Below, piece by piece: positions 23,620 to 34,958 of a stretch of DNA of 64,000 bases. The first letter of the stretch is position 1; each line of letters starts with the position of its first letter. This DNA comes from Vitis vinifera (lineage: Eukaryota > Streptophyta > Magnoliopsida > Vitales > Vitaceae): the NCBI RefSeq assembly GCF_030704535.1, contig NC_081823.1, forward strand, positions 9,017,001 through 9,081,000, in the 5' to 3' direction. Below the pieces are notes generated by a model. The model saw nothing but the letters and a program-made list of their open reading frames with translations, searched no databases and had not been told where the DNA came from. Made by a program: the position numbers and the translations under genes.

Positions 23620-24920
23620 AGCTAGTTCCAAAAGAACGACGTGAAATTATTTGGAATGGATTGACTTTGACTCATCTTGATCCTCATACAAATCAATGTG
23701 AACTAGAAGTTCAAAGGATCATTCATTTGCAATATCTTGCAAATCAACTACAAGATGCATTCATACAAAGAAAGTGACAAAGTTATATATCTCTGCTGCA
23801 AATACTCCAGCACGAATTGATGTCCTTATAAGACAATTAACAAATGAATCTAAGATACGCCTGAAGCGTGGTAGACCTATCGGCTCAAATGATGTAACTC
23901 CCTAGAAGAAGAGAACCCAATAAAAACTTAGCACTTTAAAGGAGACCATCAAAGTGACTGATCAATTTAAAGTTGAAAAATCTATAGCCCTAGAAGAGTC
24001 ACAAATAATGCAAAAGGCCCTGAAGAGGCACATATTGAACAAGAAGCCCCTAAAGAGGCACATATTGAGCAAGAAGCCCTTGAAGAGGAACATATTAAAC
24101 ATATATGGATAAAACGCATCCTTTAAGTTCTTCAATGGTTGTTCAATCACTTAATGAAAAATGACCCATTTTGTCATTGTGAAAAATGATGAAGAATTAC
24201 TTGGTCATGAAGTACCATATCTTAGTACTATTGGTGCACTTATATATCTTGCCATTGTATACGTCTAAACATTGTTTTTTCTGTCAATTTATTAGCAAGA
24301 TATAGTTCCGCTCCAACTCGAAGACATTGGAATGGTATCAAACACATATTGTGTTATCTTCGCTGAACTATTGATATGAGTTTATTTTACTCAAGTGAAT
24401 CAAAGCAACAATTGCTTGGATATGCAGATGCAGAATATCTTTTAGATTCATATAAAGGTAAGTCACAAACATGGTATGTGTTTATTTACAATGGTACTAC
24501 TATCTCATGGAGATCTATCAAACAAACAATGGTGGCCACATCATCAAATCATTTAGAAATTCTTACAATTCATGAAGCAAGTCGTGAATGTGTATGACTA
24601 AGGTCAATGATCCAACATATTCAAGAAACATGTGGACTACCTTCCATCAGAGGCAATGCAACCAAGTTACATGAAGATAATGTTGCTTGTATTGCGCAAA
24701 TTAAAGGAAGATTCATAAAATGTGACAGAACTAAGCATATCTCCCTAAATTCTTCTATACTCATGAGCTCCGAAAAAAATGTGAGATCGATGTTTAGCAG
24801 ATTCGATCATGCAATAATCTAGCAGATCTATTCACAAAGGCATTACCTTCAACCACATTGAAAAAGTTAAGGTATGACTTTAGAATACGAAGATTGAGAG
24901 ATCTACCATTTGAAATGTTG
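23620..24920 (+). pseudogene. Copia pol remnant: linker and RNase H
   Basis: A degenerate frame includes the linker motif KRGRPIGS (about 23865-23885), repeated EEAHIEQEA units, then RNase H sequence at about 24376-24830. The RNase H part contains GYADAEYL, ISWRSIKQTMVATSSNH and KHISLN. Most of the reverse transcriptase that should lie between linker and RNase H is missing, so an internal deletion is likely. Several stops are present. Confidence 0.75.
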
Positions 24921-25156
24921 AAGAAATCATAATCATGTTTACATGAGGGGGAGATTGATAATATGGATATACTGCACTATTTTTTCCTTCGTCGAGGTTT
25001 TGTCCCATTGGGTTTTATTGGCAAGGTTTTTAACGAGGCAATTGTAGTGATCCAAAAGAATATTGTACTCTTTTTCCTTCACTAGGGTTTTTTCCCATGG
25101 GGTTTTTCCTAGTAAGGTTTTAATGAGGCATATTTTTATGATCATCCAAGGGGGAG

Positions 25157-25351
25157 TGTTATAAAATATGAGATTATGTACCACTATGGTAATTTGTGGA
25201 TGATCATTCATAAATATCTTTTGTAACTCTCTATAAAAGGGAGAGACCCCTAATGCAATTCAATAGAGCTTTTCTATGCATTCTATTCTCTTCCTACATT
25301 CTAATTTCTCTTTCTTGTTTTTTTCTCCTTTCACTTTATAATTTTACAACA
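25157..25351 (+). repeat. 3' LTR of the Copia element
   Basis: 195 bp, starting TGTTATAAAATATGAGATT just after a polypurine tract and ending TTTTACAACA. It is collinear with 20441-20618. Confidence 0.9.
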
Positions 25352-25380
25352 TATTATTATTATTATTATTATTATTATTA

Positions 25381-28237
25381 GGAAAGTTGAGCTTTGGGCT
25401 TCACATCCCAACATAATAGCATTTTCAAAACCCAACAATGGGAAATATGACAATTAGCTTTTAATATGACAAGTTTTATCATTTTTGTGCACTCTAAGTC
25501 GACTCCATCTTCTATGCCCAAATTGCCCCTCCGTTTCTCCAACTCAGCATCATCCCAACCTCCATATCACCTTTTCTTATTTGGAAGCTTTTTCTCATCT
25601 TTCTTCACTCCCGAAAACCCAAAATCTCTCATTTTAGTTTAGAAACCCAAATCCAAAACCCCAAGATGATATCAAAATGCATTTTTCGGCTCATCTAAGA
25701 GCCATAGGAGTCCAAGAGAATATGGAAAAAATGAAATAGAGCTCAGGTGGAGAGAGTAGGTACCCAAAAACCGAAACCCTAACCTCCAAATGTGTCATAG
25801 ACTTGTAAATCTGTGTCCAAGATAGCTCTATTAGCAAGAAATAGCATCAAACATATCTCCTAGACCATTAAATTGGCGATGCCCTTGAAGAATCAAAGGA
25901 AATGATGCAGAAAATGAAGCATAAGAGACTCTTAATGTATTGGGTCTCGACGAACCGGTCGACCGGTGACTGTACCTTAAGTACTACCTTAATAGCCCTT
26001 AGGTACGACCTTAATCTACCTTAGGTACTACCTTAACTGACTTTAGGTAGTAACCTTAGTTAAACTTAGGTAGTACTTGTGTGAAGCCTCAAAACTTCAT
26101 TTATGGATATTACTTACTTCATTTGTGACCTTTAGAGTGTGTCATTTTGTGATTAATGAATGTGATTAGTTGGTTCAACTTTGGTATTTTGGTGACTATA
26201 CCTTAGGTACTACCTTAATAGCCCTAAGGTACTACCTTAATCTACCTTAGGTACTACCTTAACCGACCTTAGGTACTACCTAAGTAAAACTTGGGCGCTA
26301 TCTTTTTTACCTCTCGGAACTTTATTTATGGATATTACTTCATTTGTGACCCTTAAAGTACGTCATTATGTGATTAATTAGTGTGTTCAATTGGTTCATC
26401 TTTGGGATTTTGGTGAGTGTACCTAAGGTACTACCTTAATAACCTTAAGGTACTACCTTAATCTACCTTAGGTACTACCTTAACCGACCTTAGGTACTAC
26501 CTAAGTAAAACTTGGATACTACTTACCTGAAGTCTCGGAACTTTATTTGTGGATATTACTTACTTCATTTGTAACCCTTAGAACACGTCATTATGTGATT
26601 AATTAGTGTGGTCAATTGGTTCATCTTTGGTATTTTGGTGACTATACCTTACATACTACCTTAATAGCTTTAAGATACTACCTTAACCGACCTTAGGTAC
26701 TACCATAGTTAAGCTCATTCAACTGTCTAGGAGCAGGTTGGTGTCTTTTTCAGTTTTAAACATAAAACCGATCAACCGGTTACCCCTTTTCAATCAAGGT
26801 CCGATCGAGAATGAAGTAAGGAATATCCACAAATGAAGTTTCGAGGCTTCAAATAGGTAGCACCCAAGTTTTACTTAATTAGTACCTAAGGTTGGTTAAG
26901 CTAGTACCTAAGGTAGATTAAGTTAGTACCTTAGGGATATTAAGGTAGTACCTAAGGTATAGTCACCAATATACCAAAGGTGAACCAATTGACCACACTA
27001 ATTAATCACATAATGACGTGCTCTAAGGGTCACTAATGAAGTAAGTAATATCCACAAATAAAGTTCTGAGTCTTCAGATAGGTAGTACCCAAGTTTTACT
27101 TAGGTAGTACCTAAGGTCGGTTAAGGTAGCACCTAAGGTAGATTAAGGTAGTACCTTAAGGCTATTAAGGTAGTACCTAAGGTACAATCACTAAAATACC
27201 AAAAATGAACCAATTGACCACACTAATTAATCATAATGACGTGCTTTAAGGGTCACAAATGAAGTAAGTAATATCCACAAATAAAGTTTTGAGACTCCAA
27301 ATAGGTAGTACCAAAGTTTTACTCAGGTAGTACCTAAGGTCGATTAAGGTAGTACCTTAAGGCTATTAAGGTAGTACCTAAGGTACAGTCACCAAAATAC
27401 CAAAGTTGAACCAACTAATCACACTAATTAATCACAAAATAGCATGCTCTAAAGGTCACAAATGAAGTAAGTAATATCCATAAATGAAGTTTTGAGGCTT
27501 CACACAGGTAATACCTAAGTTTAACTAAGGTAGTACCTAAGGTCAGTTAAGGTAGTACCTAAGGTGGATTAAGGTCGTACCTAAGGGCTATTAAGGTAGT
27601 ACCTAAGGTACAATCACTGGTCAAGGTCCGGTCAAGGTCCGGTCAAGGATCAGTCGATCGGTTCTTCGAGACCCAATACTTTAAAAGTCTCTTGTGCTTC
27701 ATTTTCTACATTGTTTCCTCTGATTCTTCAAGGGCTTCGCTGATTTAATGGTCTAGGAGAGACATTTGATGCTATTTCTTGCTAATAGAGCTATCTTGGA
27801 CATGGATTTGCAAGTCTAAGACACATTTGGAGGTTAGGGTTTCAGTTTTTTGGGTACCCACTCTCTCCACCCGAGCCCCATTTTGTTTTTTTCTTGATTC
27901 TCTTGAACTCCCATGGTTCTTAGACGAGCCAGAAGACGTATTTTGACATCGCCTTGGAGTTTTGGATTTGGGTTTCTGAACTGAAATGAGAGATTTTGGA
28001 TTTTCGAGAGTGAAAAAAAATGAGAGAAAGCTTCCAAATGAGAGAGGGTGATATGGAGGTTGGGATGATGCTGAGCTGGAGAAACAGAAGGGCAATTTGG
28101 GTATAGAAGATGGAGCCGGCTCAGAGTGCACAAAAATGATAAAACTTTTCATATTAAAAGTTGATTGTCATATTTCTCATTATTGGGTTTTGAAAATGCT
28201 ATTATGTTGGGATGGGAAGCCCAAAGCACAACTTTCC
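25381..28237. mobile_element. 2.9-kb fold-back element, Mutator-like
   Basis: Two arms of about 1.35 kb are inverted copies of each other: the left starts GGAAAGTTGAGCTTTGGGCT, and the right end read inward is GGAAAGTTGTGCTTTGGGCT. The arms are about 90% alike by eye over the outer 600 bp. ATT repeats flank both ends, so a 9-bp TSD (TTATTATTA) is possible but uninformative. The inner part of each arm is an array of 223-bp units. A loop of about 90 bp near 26720-26815 contains ACCGGT motifs. No transposase is visible. Mutator-type is proposed from the long TIRs and G-rich termini; fold-back elements of other classes cannot be excluded. Confidence 0.75.
25960..27620. repeat. Opposed arrays of about 223-bp units rich in ACCTTAGGTACTACCTTA
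   Basis: In the left arm, GGATATTACTT recurs at about 26105, 26330 and 26551. In the right arm the reverse complement recurs about four times between 26820 and 27490. Each unit carries three or four copies of the self-complementary-rich motif CCTTAGGTACTACCTTAA plus a GTCATTATGTGATTAATTAG block. Both arrays together form one large inverted repeat. Confidence 0.85.
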
Positions 28238-29460
28238 CCTTATTATTATTATTATAAAAGGAACATTTTATGGAATAATATATGATTTATTAAAAAATAC
28301 ATGTATTTCAAATTATTTTTAAATCAAAACCCATTTTTCCCTAAACCCTAAATAAATTCATAGAATAATTATATTCTTGTACTTTCAACAACAAACAAAG
28401 AATTTGAGGAGAAAAAAATGAAACAACTTTGTAATGAGTGTGTAAACTAGGAGATCAAATCATCTTTCGCATTAGATTTCCATGAATTAATATGCAGACA
28501 TGCAAAATTAAAAAATAATATATATATATATATCTAAAACACCTAATTAAAGGATAAATTACTATATATTCCAACAAAATTCGCACAAATAACAGGGGCA
28601 TAGGTGAAATAAACACCAAAATGAGAGAAAGATAACAAAATCCACTCCTATGCCACCCCATTATCTGTTCCGATATATAAAAGATTAAAAATGATTAAAA
28701 AAAAAATCAAACTCAACAAGAAAACCATATCTCAAGAACAAAAAAAAAAAAAAAGAATTAATTATTAAAATAAAAAATAAAAATAAATAAATAAACCTTT
28801 GGTGCTCAACAACCAAATCAAACTATCTCTCAAGAGACAAAATAAGTAAGGGCAAAATCACAAAATAAAGAAATGGTGAAGAAAAGGGGGTTTAGATGTG
28901 CATCACAATGATAGTAAACACATACTTGATATAAATACATCAATTTGAGCACATTTCATAGATTTGAAGAAAGTATTTCATCCATGGGAACTTGTGTGCC
29001 TAAAGAGGGTAGGTTTTTTAAGACACTAGACTAGAAGGTGGTTGTTGGAACGGCCACCAACCATGGCAAGCCATAGTTCAAAGCAAAAACCAGTGGAGAG
29101 GAGGTTCCATGTCAGAGTCTTAGTGAAGAACAGGTGTGAGCCCATGAAATTTTCCTCACTTTTTTACTTATTTTTCTTTAATATTTTCCTCATTACTTTT
29201 TAGGAAGAAAAATAAGGAAAATGTTTTAATATTTTCTTTAGTATTTTTATTTATATTTTTTTCTCCTTTTATTTTCTATGTCATCTAAACTAAGGAAAAT
29301 GATCTTCCTTAGCATCATTTTTCCTTCTCCTAGCATTTTTTGAGAACTAAGCATGTTTTATTGCTTTGTTAGAAAATCAGAACATGTTATGAAAAGAACT
29401 CTCTCTTCCCCCTCTCTCTACATATATGCATATATGTATATAATGCAAGCATGTAAAAAC
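28238..29460. other. Duplicated block upstream of OPT units (copy 1)
   Basis: Non-coding sequence matching 44370-45510 almost end to end (GGAATAATATATGA, CATCCATGGGAACTTGTGTG, AAAACCAGTGGA). In part it also matches 47660-48350. In three places it lies immediately before OPT-derived sequence, so it belongs to the ancestral duplicated unit. No complete frame is seen. It includes a (TA)n run near 28510-28535. Confidence 0.6.
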
Positions 29461-30055
29461 CCAAAAATGTAGGTCATAGAGTGAAAGCAAAACCTCACCC
29501 CTAATGCAATGGTATTATAACATAGAAAGTGAGCCAAGGCTAGTGGTGTCCAGCCTGGTTTATTTAGGATGACATATTATTCATAAATTTTGAGGTCAAA
29601 ATTATTCCACACCGTCTATAGGAAAAATTACTTAGTCCCACAAGGTTGCATTGGTGTCAAAGTTCATTTTAGGCCACGAAAATGAATTCCCAACCCATGA
29701 ATTAGAAAATATATCATGTTATCAACCTTGTTAGGACAAAGTAGCAGTGATTTCCCAATCTGCATTTCTATTCTTGGATTTTCTTATAGTTGAAAACCAT
29801 TTCCTAATAAAGAAAGTAGCTATCTCAATTATGGTCCAATCTTAGAAAACAAACAACATGATTATTCTCACACATACATAATTATGAATTTTAACTATGA
29901 GAGATTCAATTCACAAGTGAAGATGAAAGATAATCATAAAGAAGCAAAACTTTGTTATAGTGAAAAGAAAATTTTAATTCATTTTTCAATGAAAATAATT
30001 CAATTTGTGACTAATAAAATGGAATGTTACAATTTCCTTTAACAAAAAACTTATC
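29461..30055 (+). pseudogene. Orphan OPT upstream region without its gene
   Basis: Aligned by eye with the regions before OPT-A, OPT-B and OPT-C: GTCCAGCCTGGTTTATTTAGG, GTTCATTTTAGGCCACGAAA, AATGAATTCCCAACCCATGA and AATAAAATGGAATGTTAC occur in the same order. The match stops at about 30050, where minus-strand Copia sequence begins, just before the position where the ATG and exon 1 would follow. No OPT coding sequence follows. Confidence 0.7.
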
Positions 30056-30525
30056 TTAACACCCATCAGATACTGGTCTTCCCATAGATTGGTCTCACAA
30101 AACTTTTGATTATTATATCTGCAACCTGTTCAAATGTGGAAGCATTAAACATACTAATTTGTCTCTCTATCTTCTCCTTGATAAAATGTCTATCTACCTC
30201 AATATGTTTGATCTGGTCATGATGCACTAGATTATGAGAAATGCTTATATTGTTGCCTTGTTATCACGATAGAGTTTCATGGGTCCCTTATTAGCTACCT
30301 TGATCTCTTCTAATAACATTTTCAACCATAGTAACTCACATATCCCTTAAGCTACTGCCTTAAACTCAGCTTCAGCACTGCTTCTAGCAACAATTGATTG
30401 TTTCTTGCTCCTTCATGTCACCAAGTTTCCCTAAACAAAAGTACAATATTTAGACAAACTTTCTATCATCTATAGCCCCAACCCAATCTGCATCAATAAA
30501 AGCTTCTACATTTCTTGATGAGGAT
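30055..30525 (-). pseudogene. Copia pol C-terminal fragment (RNase H), minus strand
   Basis: The minus strand encodes a broken Copia RNase H end: AIDDRK, STSGYCTF-like, SSAEAE and HIEVDRHFIKEKIE are readable, with stops. It ends against the orphan OPT upstream region. It is part of a minus-strand Copia that continues at 31030-31830 and 34959-35255. Confidence 0.75.
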
Positions 30526-31030
30526 AAATCTTTAAGATATACATCAAGAAAGAGAATTTGTATTAGTTGCAATTAAAGTGAGGTTAGTATTACTTGGAAT
30601 TAAATTAGGATTAATAATTATTATAGTCAAATTAGGACTAGCTTATTAGGTTACAACATAATTAGAATTAGAGTCACAATAGTTTATTAAAATCTTAGTA
30701 GACTTTGGATTTCTTGAAGAAACCTATAAATAAGGCTAATCAATGTAAATCAAAAGAATGAATTAATTGATATTAATAATATTATGCTTTATTCATTGCA
30801 AGTGTTACAAGCCTTAATGGTAAGACTCCATTGATTTTATTCTAGATGAGACTCTTAGAAGACCTTAGTGAGACTCTAAGGTTTCCATTTTTTCTTTGTT
30901 ATTTTTTTCTCTCTCTATTTTTTTCTTTTATTTTTTCTCTAACATAAATTTTATTCTTTTTTCCTTTCCTTACACCCTAAAAATAAAAACTCTAACCCAC
31001 CTACTTTGAATGTAGGCAACCATCCTAAGG
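30526..31030. other. Probable LTR-like insertion separating two minus-strand Copia pieces
   Basis: About 500 bp lie between the RNase H and RT pieces. It contains CCTATAAATAAGGC (a TATA-like box) and a pyrimidine-rich stretch near 30890-30960, as an LTR would. Termini and TSD were not established. Confidence 0.35.
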
Positions 31031-31835
31031 TTGTCCTACATTACTTCTCTTAGAGCCTTTATTGAAAAACAACCATTTGTCTATTTTTCCTTTCAAGTAC
31101 CTCAGTGTCCTATAAACAACATCCAAATGTTCTTCACATGGTGAATGCATGAACTGACTAACAATGTTGACTGCAAATGCAATGTCAAGCCGAGTATGTG
31201 ATAGGCCTATAAGTTTAACTACTTATCGTTGATATCTACTTCTATCAATTAGAACTCCATATGTGAATCTTCCCAATTTATTATTGGGTTCCATTGGAGT
31301 TTCAACAAGTCAACAACCCAATAAACCTATCTCCGTTAGTAGGTCAAGTATATACTTCTTCTGTGACACTAAAAAGCTAGTTTTGTTTCTAAACACTTCC
31401 ATCTCTAGAAAGTATTTCAATTGCCCCAAATCTTGTATATCAAATTCATTTGTAAGATTTTTCGTCAATCTAATCATTTCATCTACATCATCCCCAATCA
31501 AAATAATATCATCAAGATAAACAATAAGCATTGTCACCTTGTTACCCAAATGCTTCAAGAACAAGGTATGGATCAAATTATGCTTGTTTATATCCTTATT
31601 GTCACACTACTCTTGTAAAGCTATCAAGCCAAGCTTGAGGTGATTGCTCCAATCCATACAAAGATTTTAACTTATAAACTCTCCCAAGATATTTCTCTCT
31701 ATCAAAACCAAGCGGAAGTTCAATGTAAATTTCCTCTTCCAACTCACCATTTCGAAAAGCATTTTTAATGTCTAATTGTTACAATTTCAAGTCTAGATTT
31801 TCAATTCCTTTGCCAAGTCAAAATCTTAACCAGAA
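31030..31835 (-). pseudogene. Copia reverse transcriptase fragment, minus strand
   Basis: Reverse-transcriptase sequence on the minus strand, including VTMLIVYLDDIILIGDD (the YXDD catalytic motif, here YLDD), LGQLKYFLEMEV and TSFLVSQKKYILDLL. Downstream, a frame-disrupted stretch reads ETPMEPN and SHTRLDIAFAVNIVSQFMH. Stops and frameshifts are present. The plus-strand Copia begins at its upstream edge. Confidence 0.8.
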
Positions 31836-31844
31836 CCTGAAATA

Positions 31845-32256
31845 GGTATGAGACCTCTTACTCTTTTGCACGAGACAAGGGACATTGATCTTTCTATTAC
31901 TATGTCCAATCATAGACTTAACATCTTATTTCTTATCATGTCTCCTATGATCATTTGTCTCCTATTGTTCATGTTTTTATTACTAATGTTTCAAATATTG
32001 AGATTCCTAAGGATATTGAAAAATCCTTGAAAGTTCCAAAATGGAAACAAATAGTTTTGGAAGAGAAGTTAGCTTTTGAGAAGAATGAAACATGGGAAAT
32101 TGTGAAAAAACTAGAAGAAAAAACTCTAGTTGGATGTAAATGGGTATTTATTGTTAAGTATAACTCAAATGGTGAGATTGATCATTACAAAGCCATATTG
32201 GTATCAAAAGGATTTACACAGACTTAACGATATTGATTATTAGGAGACATTTGCTC
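31845..32256 (+). pseudogene. Copia RT N-terminal fragment, plus strand
   Basis: Encodes the start of a Copia reverse transcriptase: EKNETWEIV, VGCKWVFIVKYNSNGEIDHYKA and LVSKGFTQT (31955-32227). The following sequence repeats the same RT region from a different element (RYKARLVIKGF at about 32335), so this piece is probably a separate insertion or fusion. Confidence 0.7.
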
Positions 32257-34182
32257 TGATTAAAGGCAAAAAAAACTCTCAAGAACAAATGAGTTTATAG
32301 ATTGAAAACTGAAAATAATAGCTCACAACAAAGATACAAGGCGCGGTTAGTTATAAAAGGGTTTGGTAAAAAAAAGGTGTTGACTTTCAAGAAATATTTT
32401 CTCCAGTAATGACAATGTCCTCTATCAAAGTTGTTCTTGGCTTAGCTACCCGCTTGAATTTGGAGATTGAACAACTAGATGTTAAAACTGTGTTTCTTCA
32501 TGGTGATTTGGAAGAAGAAATTTATTGGAGTAACTAAAAGGACTCAAAGTTAAAGGTAAGGAGAATTTTGTCTGCAAGCTTAGAAAAAGCTTATATGGGC
32601 TCAAACATGCACCTAGGCAATGGTATAAGAAGTTTGATTCTTTTATGATCAATCATGGGTATAGTAGAACTACTCCAGACCATTGTGTGTTTACAAAAAG
32701 GTTTTCAGATGATGATTTCATTATTCTCCTACTTTATGTTGATGACATGTTGATCATTGGCCATGATGCTAGAAAAATAAAGAGAGAACTAAGCAAGTAT
32801 TTTGCAATGAAAGACTTAGGATCTGTTAAACAAATACTTGGCATGAAGATCTTCAGTGATAGGAAGAATGGGAAGCTTTATGTCACAAGATGCTTCAAAT
32901 GACCCTCCCCATGGGCTTATATAGGAGGAGGGAAGCTTCTGGAGACTCCTAGAGCCATCTACACTAAGCCATTGGTGGGAAGAGTGTGGAAGGTTCTAGA
33001 AATGCCTAGAGATATCCACACATCTCTACACTATGGTGGAAGGCATGAGAGGAGTCCAAGGCTTTCTAGAGACTTCTAGGAATCTCTTGTATAACCTTAT
33101 ACATAGGCTTGTATCTAGAATAATGTAGGACATTCTAGAATATACCTGAGTTGTAAGGAACCCTCCAAGGTTCCAGAGAGTTCCATTGGTGCCTATAAAT
33201 AGGTGAGGGCCTCATTTGGCCAAGGTACCAAGCAAGTGAGCTTCCAAGCACTTGTAAAGGCTTTCTTGAGTTAATAAGAGCTTCCATTCTTTAAAGAGTT
33301 GCCTACTAAGCTTCTTAAGCTTTTGAGTCACGAGTGTCTTAGCCTAGCAAGCTAAGCATTGGGGAGCAAGGCTGACTTAGCAAGATCAAGTGTCTTGACT
33401 TGCCTAAGTGCCGCACGAGCTTAATGAACGACTAAGTCCGTGACATTTAGCTATCTTAAGAAGCTTACATTGAAAAGATTCTTGAAAGATTTAATATGAG
33501 CAAAGCTAAAACAGTTAGTTCTCCACTTGCAGGTCATTTCAAGCTTACTTCCAAGTAATGTCCAACAAGTGAGAAAGAAAATGAAGAAATGAGCGAAATG
33601 TCTTATTGGTCTGTTATTGGCAGTTTGATGTATGCAATGGTTTATACAAGACCAAATATTGCTCATGTAGTTGGAGTTGTCGGTCGATTTCTCTCTAATC
33701 CTGGGAATGGACATTAGACAATTGTGAAATGGATACTGAGATATCTAAGAGGTACTTCTAAGACATGCTTGTGTTTTGGCAGCAATAAACCTATTTTAAA
33801 AGGGTATTCAGATGCAAACATGGCTAGTGATCTTGATTCTAGGAACTCCACTTTAGGATTCTTGATGACCTTTGTAGGGAGAGCAGTTTCTTGGCAATCT
33901 AAATTACAGAAATATGTTGATTTGTCAACCACGGAAGCAGAATATATAGCGGTGACAGAAGCATGCAAAGAAGCTTTGTGGATGATAAAATTCTTACAAA
34001 AATTGAGCATGCAACAAGAAAAATATATTATTCATTGTGACAATCAGAGTGTTATTCACTTCTCCAAGGACTCGAGATTCCATTCAAGATCTAAGCATAA
34101 AGATGCCAAATATCACTGGATTTGTGATGTGCTTGAGTTGAAAGATTTGCACTTAGAAAATGTGCATACTAGTGAGAATTGA
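32257..34182 (+). pseudogene. Copia pol, plus strand, split by a solo LTR
   Basis: Reverse transcriptase and RNase H of a Copia element: LEIEQLDVKT, LLLYVDDMLIIG (YVDD motif), MKDLGSVKQILGMKIF, then after the insertion at 32881-33445 the frame resumes with AYIEKILERFNMSKAKTVSS. It continues as VKWILRYLRGTSKTCL and LSTTEAEYIAVTEACKEA, ending near ENVHTSEN. Several stops remain (for example near 32535). It is followed by a putative 3' LTR. It is inserted in a minus-strand Copia. Confidence 0.8.
32881..33445 (+). mobile_element. 565-bp solo LTR inserted in Copia pol
   Basis: Begins TGTCAC and ends GTGACA, perfect inverted ends. TTTA flanks both sides, consistent with a 4-bp (or partly decayed 5-bp) duplication. 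The interrupted coding sequence rejoins precisely when it is removed. It contains GCCTATAAATAGG near 33192 as a promoter-like box. No internal region or second LTR is present. Confidence 0.75.
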
Positions 34183-34282
34183 TCAAATATGTTCACATAG
34201 TCTTTGCCTAAGGAGAAGCTTGAAGCTTATAGACAAAGAATGGGCTTGCTAGAGCCCACCATGTGAAGCAGAAAATGAGATT

Positions 34283-34339
34283 TGTTGGGTTTGCCTCTCC
34301 ATTGTGGGTTGGACCAATGGAAGGCTTTTGGCCCAAAAG

Positions 34340-34381
<42 letters not shown>

Positions 34382-34958
34382 GGCAAAATTTAAAAAGTGA
34401 TGTAGTAAGAAGTTTGGAGAAAAGAAATAGAGAGAAAGTTAGGGTTTTTAGGGCATTGATTGAAGATCAAAGGGCAAACTTTGTTCGTTTTGGCTCAAAT
34501 TTCATATGGTGAATCCTTGCAACAAGCTCTACAAATTCAACAGTTCAAATCTTGATTTATCCTCTCTATGATACTTTCTTGAAAAACCCACGTTGGTGAG
34601 ATCTAGACTTTTCTTTGTTGAAATCCATGTAGCAGATGGTGATATAGATGTTGGTTAGCCAAGAAATCCAATTCTTGATGTTGTTGTGAGCCTCTAGTTA
34701 TTTTAGAGAGAATTACTATGAACCCATTATTATTATTGGTGATAGTGGGAGTTTGACTATGATCCCATGGTTTTTTCCCGTATTGGGTTTCCACGTAAAA
34801 TTTCTTGGTGTTCTCTTGGATTGTTTTATTGTCTGTGGTGCTTTCATTAATATTTATTTTATTACTCTTATGGATATTTGATGAAAATCCTATTTTAGGC
34901 ACACAAAGAAAGGAAAATAATTATTTGTTGTGTGTTGTTTTTCTGGTTTTTCCCAACA
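34283..34958 (+). repeat. Putative 3' LTR of the plus-strand Copia
   Basis: Begins TGTTGGGTTTGCC and ends TTTTTCCCAACA, giving inverted TGTTGGG/CCCAACA ends. It lies about 100 bp after the RNase H end and just after a purine-rich GAAGCAGAAAATGAGA tract. It includes a (TA)n run at about 34325-34376. No matching 5' LTR was found in the window. Confidence 0.65.

Larger units (their letters stand above)
20441..25351 (+). mobile_element. 4.9-kb Copia retrotransposon with short LTRs, decayed
   Basis: 5' LTR 20441-20618 and 3' LTR 25157-25351, both TG...CA, both carrying TATAAAAGGGAGAGACCCCT. The 5' copy lacks about 17 bp after CCACTATGGT. A polypurine tract CCAAGGGGGAG directly precedes the 3' LTR. 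TATTA flanks both sides, but the ATT-repeat setting makes the TSD weak evidence. The sequence after the 5' LTR (CGTTATCAGCACG) would be the primer-binding region. Gag zinc-knuckle and RNase H remnants remain; integrase and most reverse transcriptase are deleted or unrecognisable. It is non-autonomous. The spacer behind OPT-B lacks it. Confidence 0.85.

Noticed and set aside
24939..25211. 90-codon minus-strand frame
   Set aside because: Runs antisense across the polypurine tract and 3' LTR of the Copia element and contains repeated GKTPWEKT-like words caused by DNA repeats.
25960..27620. Regularly spaced repeats resembling a CRISPR array
   Set aside because: Units are about 223 bp, spacers are themselves repeats, the arrays are mirrored in the two arms, and the context is a plant genome.
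27772..28152. 126-codon minus-strand frame in the fold-back arm
   Set aside because: Part of the inverted-repeat arm; the other arm carries the same DNA with the frame broken, and the peptide is S/P/K-rich without a domain.
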